A stretch of 64,000 nucleotides of DNA from Xestospongia bergquistia. Taxonomy: Eukaryota > Porifera > Demospongiae > Haplosclerida > Petrosiidae. Of the stretch, positions 58,167-64,000 are shown one piece after another (position 1 is the first letter of the stretch; each line of letters begins with the position of its first letter). The position numbers were made by a program, and so were the translations under genes. Below the pieces are notes generated by a model. That model was not told the DNA's origin. It made no database searches and worked only from the letters and a program-made list of their open reading frames with translations. The stretch spans positions 8,722,432 to 8,786,431 of the forward strand of contig OZ014416.1 of NCBI GenBank assembly GCA_963965975.1, in the 5' to 3' direction.

Positions 58167-61100
58167 ATGTCTTCAGTGAGTTGTAAATAAAGTGTTTTAA
58201 CAATAAAAATATTAAAAAATTGTTATCTCTTGTAGTTAGAGGATATTCTTGCTACCGTTGATGATGACAATATCTACGATCTCATAAAAAATGCTTTAAA
58301 AAAGTGCTGTTCAGTAGATTCCTCTACTAAATGTACCAAAAAATGTTTTACTGTTTTACGCAAGAAAACAATAGAGGTTTAACGGTGATAGACATTCATT
58401 GATTGTTATCTTGTGTGTAGGCGTTAAATGGTAAACATTTGGATCATTTTCTCATAATGTTGGATACATTACGTCAATTTGCGACACCAGCTGTTGTAAA
58501 TTTTAAAAAATTTCTAACATTTGGGCTCTCAAAAATGATAAGTTTTATAAATTAAATATATATTACAATCAATGAACCTTACTTTACATGTTAGAATGCA
58601 TGGAGAAGTTAAAAACAATGCCTGAAACTACACTGAACTGGTCGTCAGCAATAGAAGAATTTGTTAATGTTGTAGGGGTAAGAATGTACGTATTTCCTTA
58701 ATAATTAATACTAAATTAAATGTATTAGGAGATTGGGTTATACTCAAAGACTGCCAGTAATAGTGTGAGCTGTTTAATACCATCATTTATTAACTCCTTA
58801 GCTACTATGTCTTCAGTGGATATATTAAAAATTCGTATTGAGGTAATTGTCTTCGTTAGTTGATATGATTATTAATTATAGATTGCTCGAGTGCTGAATG
58901 ATTTATTGAAGATCTATCCAGTCCAGAAGAAAGCAACATTATTGAAACAGAAAAACATTATTGATGATATGTTAGTATTATCATTAAAATAGTTAATAAT
59001 TATTATATTTATTAGATGTTGTATTGGTGATTGTATTCATGAAGCTGGAGGTATGACTGATGATGTCATTATTTGTAATGATGATGTAATGTATGTATGT
59101 AATGTTTTAGATTTTGAATTTCAAGGTAGCTTATTGGAATGTGTGTTTCGTCTTACTGACATTGAACATCGCGAGAGATTTGCCTCAAAATGGTTTGGTA
59201 AATTTAATTTATCAGATCAATGTTTAAGTTTAAGAGAGGAACACTTTGATGTGGTAAGATCCCTAATAATTATATTAATTACTTATTAATTGTTTTGTGT
59301 CAGGACTCAAGATATTTCCTCAATAATTTAAATAATGCTTGTGGAATAAATCGAAGGTATGCCCCTGTAATAATAACTTTATTATTAATTTATTATAATA
59401 GTGTCTATTCATTGATATGTAGTCAAGTATTTGTTGGAGCTCAAAAGGTATTAATTTTAGTTATTAATAAAAGGAGTGTACCCCTTGTTAATTATCAATT
59501 AATTTCTAGTTATCCTGTCCATCAGAAATGAATGATTTTTGGATTGATTTTAATATCGGGAGTCGATGTATTTCGTTCTTTGCTGAAGACTCAGACTCAG
59601 ATCTTGAGTCTGGGAACATATGGGAATGTGTCTATATCAAACGAGAAGAAGTCAAGACATGGAAGCTTGAAGGTACAAGATCATATGACTATCATGTGAT
59701 ATAATACAACTTATCATGTGACTTCTTGGCATAACTTAAATCTTTTTTTTTCGATATTAATTTTATTATTCTCAAAATTTTATTTTTTTTGTCAAGATCA
59801 TACTGGTGTTCTCAGTGTTGAATTGTATGAAGTGTTACCTTTGCCATGGTCAACTCAAAGTTCTTGTAATGTTTTGTTCTACTTGTCCTCAATGGATCAC
59901 ATCAATGATGCTATGAATAAAACTATAGGTTATGAGAAAAGAATGACTACTTCACAGACTGTACTAAAAGGAAAAGTTAAACAGTCTATTGTATGTGCTC
60001 CAGTTAGAATATCACTTCATTCAACAGTGGTTAGTATAATATATAGTATGGAACTGTTTTATTTGATGAATTCAGATACAACCAGAAGAAGATGATATAT
60101 CTCCCATATTTCCTAATAGTCAGACTCAAATTGTGGTAAGTTGGAACTTTCTGGAACTGTTAATCGGTGTCATGCCATTTCGTCTAATCCCATTTCGTCT
60201 AATCCCATTTTGTCTAACAAAATGGACTTTTGTCCCATTTTGTCTAATAATGTCTAATAGTGTAAAAGGTCTAAGATAAGTGGATTAAGGCCAGTAAAGG
60301 TGATGGAATTCTAATTCCAAAGAACTAATAGTGTAAAGGCTTTGATGTCTTGAAAGGTACAGTACTTAAGAGGAGCCATTTCATACATGCAACATATTTA
60401 CAGGGAAGACACTGCTTTCAAGTTGTACATCCATCAAGTGATAGCAATTGCCTTTGTTCCCCCAGCTTTTGTTAGGTTAGCTTGGAGTGGACTACAAGAA
60501 AACAAGCTGTGACAGAAGTCAGTTTAATGCAGCTGGCTGCAAGAGGGCTTCTAAGAGAAAGAACCATGAGAACAGACTGAAAACTATTAAGAAAAAGCAT
60601 GAAGCAGGAGATTACACGTTACAAAGAACTTCTTAGGGCATATAGCTATTGGGTATCTTTGTAATTACTGTGATTTAAATCAATTTAGTTTTTAGACGAA
60701 ATGGGACAATTGTACATTTTGTTAGACGAAATAGGATTAGACGAAACGGGATTAGACGAAATGGCTATAAACCTGTTAATCATAGTATCTGATCATGCAT
60801 ATATTACACTAGTCTGTCTTTTATTATCTTAGAATCCTCAAGTTGGTTCCCAAGAACTGACCACACCCCCTCATCAAACAATCCCTTTAGCTACTCCTCA
60901 AACATCTACTCCTAAAGATCTTGCCGTCTCAAGGGTTAACAAAAAAAATGTGAGAGGTACCCATAATAAGGTAATATTAGAGTATATATGGTATCTTAAT
61001 GTTCTTCTCAGATATCTAATAGTACTTTATCATTTACTGATTGTCATGTTAATAAGTCTTCTGTTTGTGAGGGTAATTCATTAATATCCCCTGCTATTAA

Positions 61101-63211
61101 ATCAATTAATAAATCATTAAATAAAACACCAAAGCCAGTAAGTGTTAACTGCAATATTAGTGCTGTGTAAAGTATGCTTCTTTTAGACTAAATGTCAACT
61201 TCATTTTGAGTCAAAGTCTATCAATAAGTCAGACTATACTAGTAATTGCTCTTCTAAAGAGAAGATGATTCTTGAAGAAGATCTCACTAAACAAAAGCTT
61301 GATACTAGTAGAGTGAAGAAAAGTTCTCAACAGAAGAGAAAATTGAGCAAAAATGATAATGATGATTTCCAGTGTCGTAAGAAAAGAAAGAGTGACTCCT
61401 CAGAAGATGAGATGTCTTCTAGAAAAAGACCAAAGTCGTCACAAAAATCAAGTGTTGATCATTTCAAATCAGTTTATGATTTTCCTAAGGTAATCACAAA
61501 TCAAAACATTGTTTTCTCCCTCATCTTCATTCCTTGCTGTAATAACTGAGCACTATAGACCATTTCTATGGTACCCAATGGTATTTGTTCAAGCACCATT
61601 GGGTACCATATAAGCATTTTATTACATTGTCATCATTAGTCTCCCTTCTTTTTTATCTTTTAGAGCCCAAGTGTTGTTGGAGGTACTATTAAGAAGACAA
61701 GGACTAGCATTACTACTCAAAGTGACCACAATACATCTTTACTTAGAACTAGAGGCAAACAAACCATTAATAATAGTGTATCTTTTATTGAAGAGTCTCA
61801 ACCTTTACAACTAGAGAATGTGAACATCACTAGTGTCATAGTACCTGCAGTAGTGGACAGTCCTTTTAAGGAGAAAATGATATCTGAGAATACAATAGAA
61901 GAAATAATGGAATCTGAAGTGGAAAAGATAGATAAACTTGAAGACCACCATATTGTCACTGAAGTTGATGAACCTGATGGTTATCAGAATACACCTGGAA
62001 TAACAGATCATGTAATGTCGCCTCATATTGAAGGAGATAATGAAGAAGAGGAGCTTGAGACATCAGTAAGAGATGATGAGGTTGTACTTAGTGATAGTGA
62101 TAGTGATATTACTTGGAAACCAACTGTTAAAAAGTCACCAAAACTAGTGACGAATCGTAAAGTTCATTTCAGAGAAGACAAGGTATCCTTAAAATAGCTG
62201 TGATGATATTTTATAAATTCTATAGATTTTAAGAAGTGATATAGCTTTACTAAGTAACAGTACTACTCCAGAACTGGCTCTTATATCTGCTACGGATGAA
62301 GGTGTTACATAGACATTTATTAGTTCTTTGATAACATTATTATTAGGTAATAATGCAGGGTCTTCCCCTCCATTATCTGTCTGTTCATCATCACTACATT
62401 CTAGTCAGATTGGTCCTGATACAAATATAGTGTCTAGTTTTCAACAGATGTGTTCAGTGAGTTTCCATTCACCAGTTAATGTGTCTCATTTATTCATATA
62501 TCAATCCATTCATTTGTCCATCTTTCCAGGCCCTATGTCAAAAGAAATCTATTTCTGAGACCCCCCAAAAGAAATCAATAACAAAAAAAAGAAACAAACT
62601 TGACTCATGTCCTGACAAAGGTACAGACTGCATTGAAGTGTGCTATCTATGCTGCACTCATTAGATGCTCCTATTAAGAAATCACACTCAACACCATTAG
62701 CTACTAGTACTAGTAGTACTGTGACATCATTTGAAGAAGAGTTACAACATTACTGTGATATGGCTGTCAATGGATTGGATAATATATCCAAGTTGTCTGT
62801 AAATAGTTCTTACTGATAAAGACATTGCTATATATTGATATTATAGGTTGCACTAGAGGAAGTTAGAGAAGAAAGATGTCGACAAGAAGTAATGTTAGTT
62901 TTTGAGAGTGAGAGATAACACTGCATTTTGTGTCTCCTTTTCTCTAGTTATCGTAGTGTTTGCTCAATGTACGACAAGTTATTTGAAGATCTTGACAAGA
63001 AAACCTTACAAGTTACTAAAAATAAACAAGTAAAATGTCAAACTTTAGCTAAAGATGGTCAGAAACTACGGCAAACAATCTTAAAAGAAGCTGTGAGTTA
63101 TATCTTTGATAATGCCTTGATGTTTAAGTTTTCTCATTCTAGCAACAACGAGAGATACAGGAAACAAAGAAAACTCTTAACTCTTTACTTCTTTACTGTA
63201 ATATGTTATAA
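58167..63211 (+). CDS. SYCP2-like synaptonemal complex protein
   Basis: About 24 exons: 58167-58175, 58236-58376, 58421-58541, 58595-58677, 58729-58842, 58882-58970, 59016-59050, 59111-59253, 59304-59356, 59402-59447, 59510-59672, 59797-60029, 60076-60135, 60833-60970, 61012-61137, 61187-61489, 61664-62182, 62226-62301, 62347-62456, 62530-62620, 62665-62798, 62847-62893, 62948-63092, 63143-63211; about 1,015 residues. N-terminal ARM-like region (CVFRLTDIEHRERFASKWFG, DSRYFLNNLNNACGINRRVYS), then the PH-like MNDFWIDFNIGSRCISFF, a Ser/Lys-rich middle with NLS-like runs, and a C-terminal coiled coil. This matches SYCP2/SYCP2L of the meiotic chromosome axis. The last exon could instead use a donor near 63198 and end at about 63278. 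The intron 3 donor (GTTTTA) is weak. Confidence 0.85.
60174..60765. mobile_element. Non-autonomous inverted-repeat element (MITE-like)
   Basis: Outer arms 60174-60224 and 60715-60765 are 51-bp inverted repeats with about 3 mismatches, built of GCCATTTCGTCTAATCCC-type subrepeats. Inner matches extend to about 60250 and 60690. CTGTTAATC occurs at 60157-60165 and 60773-60781, a possible target-site duplication if the element is slightly longer. No transposase. Sits in SYCP2-like intron 13, explaining its 697-bp length. Confidence 0.85.
61567..61610. repeat. Perfect 16-bp inverted repeat
   Basis: TATGGTACCCAATGGT (61567-61582) and its exact reverse complement (61595-61610), 12-base loop, in an intron of the SYCP2-like gene. 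Similar in style to the hairpin at 1429-1491. Confidence 0.8.
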
Positions 63212-63392
63212 TAATCATCACCTTCTCTCTCATAATATATTTGTTTATATTCCTTCAGTTATACAAATCATTTATTGATATTAAATATATTTGTATTTAT
63301 TGTAAGTGTATTTATTGCAATATTGATGCTCAGATGCTAAAACCAGTTCTTCCCAATAAATGATTTAAGTTATAATATTATTTTTAAAAAAC
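63212..63392. other. 3' flank of the SYCP2-like gene
   Basis: AT-rich; no further gene beyond a possible small last exon (63259-63278). Confidence 0.5.
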
Positions 63393-63750
63393 AAAAAAAA
63401 ACCCTTGTGTGTTGCCCAAACGATTCCTACTCGCTCACCCACTCAGGCTTCCACTTAGGCTCCAGGATTCCCTGCTATTGCTAGCTGGGACCGCCACCTG
63501 GCTTGGTAACCCTCGTCTTCGCGAGGTAATCCTGGCTGGAGCGTCGCCCTAACTTAAAACCAGCCGTACGGGATTCCAGCTCTTAGGGAATGTCGCATTC
63601 AGGAACCGGGAACCACAAATACACCAGCCTCATCTCGTTTAAAGGGAGACTACCAGCCCTATCCTAGTCGGCCTTTCGGATACTCCGTAGAGTATGCTGG
63701 TAACCATCTCAGAGGTCTGATGCATTGCGGAACGCTGGCCCACAACACAC
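63393..63750 (-). ncRNA. Candidate Pol III-type structured RNA gene or SINE
   Basis: About 350 bp of near 50% GC in AT-rich surroundings. Read on minus: TATAAAA (63783-63777), then a GC-rich, codon-poor stretch with hairpins (e.g. CCTCG-CGAAGA-CGAGG at 63511-63526), ending in a run of nine T (63401-63393), the Pol III stop signal. TATA-to-terminator layout fits type 3 Pol III genes. I compared it from memory with SRP RNA, RNase P/MRP, 7SK and U3 and saw no convincing conserved core. It could also be a SINE or a foreign insert. Confidence 0.35.
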
Positions 63751-64000
63751 TGGCACTCATGACGGTTTTGGTTTCCTTTTATATGTACGTAAGATTTTGT
63801 CTTCATGCTCTTGTGGGGCGCGATTGTGCCGGTCATGAATCTCATTAACGTTAGCCATGAATGATTACCAGCAACGATAAACTGTTAGGATACTTTCGTA
63901 TTGAGATGCTTTGGGCCCACATTCGTCCTACATGATCCTGTACAATAATGCCTTTTATTTCACTAGTACATACAGGATAATTAACGTATTTAACATTTTA
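63751..64000. other. Right edge of window
   Basis: Contains the TATA box of the candidate RNA gene and then sequence returning to AT-rich. No gene seen. Confidence 0.4.

Noticed and set aside
63393..63750. SRP RNA, RNase P/MRP RNA or rRNA fragment
   Set aside because: Short look-alikes such as GTCCCAGCTA and TGGGCAACA occur, but the conserved cores of those RNAs were not found by eye.

Overview
The window looks like a gene-dense piece of an animal genome, most likely a demosponge of the Amphimedon type. This is inferred from metazoan-specific genes (STIL, AHI1, SYCP2, AIMP3/EEF1E1, NRBP, BZW, TMEM205), strong AT richness, very short GT-AG introns (often 40-100 bp) and tiny intergenic gaps. 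Exon boundaries below were joined by hand from splice signals, reading-frame continuity and family similarity; no database search was run.

Left part (1-12,900): a birth-and-death cluster of intronless subtilisin-like (S8) proteases. Three have intact reading frames on the minus strand (4938-6827, 7264-9819, 10919-12853). One on the plus strand (1565-3604) is broken by two frameshifts. Between them lie truncated protease fragments, fragments of the neighbouring TMEM205 gene, short repeats and hairpins. The intact copies have no visible signal peptide and share an unrecognised N-terminal domain. One copy has Asn in place of the catalytic Asp.

Middle part (13,268-46,001): ordinary, tightly packed, intron-rich housekeeping and regulatory genes: TMEM205, a ZC3H7-like zinc-finger protein, a peroxiredoxin-like selenoprotein with an in-frame TGA and a convincing SECIS element, EEF1E1, DNAJC19/TIM14, an 11-residue-repeat protein with a Cys cluster, NRBP pseudokinase, RIDA, an IQ-motif protein with a myristoylation-type N-terminus, SRP14, a NagA/AMDHD2-like amidohydrolase, a four-TM protein, a possibly NOL4-like protein, COX6C, AHI1, DEK, STIL and BZW (5MP). 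Several pairs are head-to-head; the STIL and BZW start codons are only 42 bp apart.

Right part (46,191-64,000): EIF3E and SLC66A3 (convergent), a divergent pair of CFAP97D-like genes, an SYCP2-like meiotic gene carrying an inverted-repeat element in an intron, and a GC-rich terminal segment that may be a Pol III-type non-coding RNA gene. One 58-bp satellite forms three arrays (about 25, 18 and 87 copies), each inside an intron of a different gene (ZC3H7-like, EIF3E, SLC66A3). Ciliary/centriolar genes (AHI1, STIL, the CFAP97D pair) are well represented. A palindrome matching the RFX X-box and a GTGGGTGTGG motif recur throughout, sometimes inside exons.
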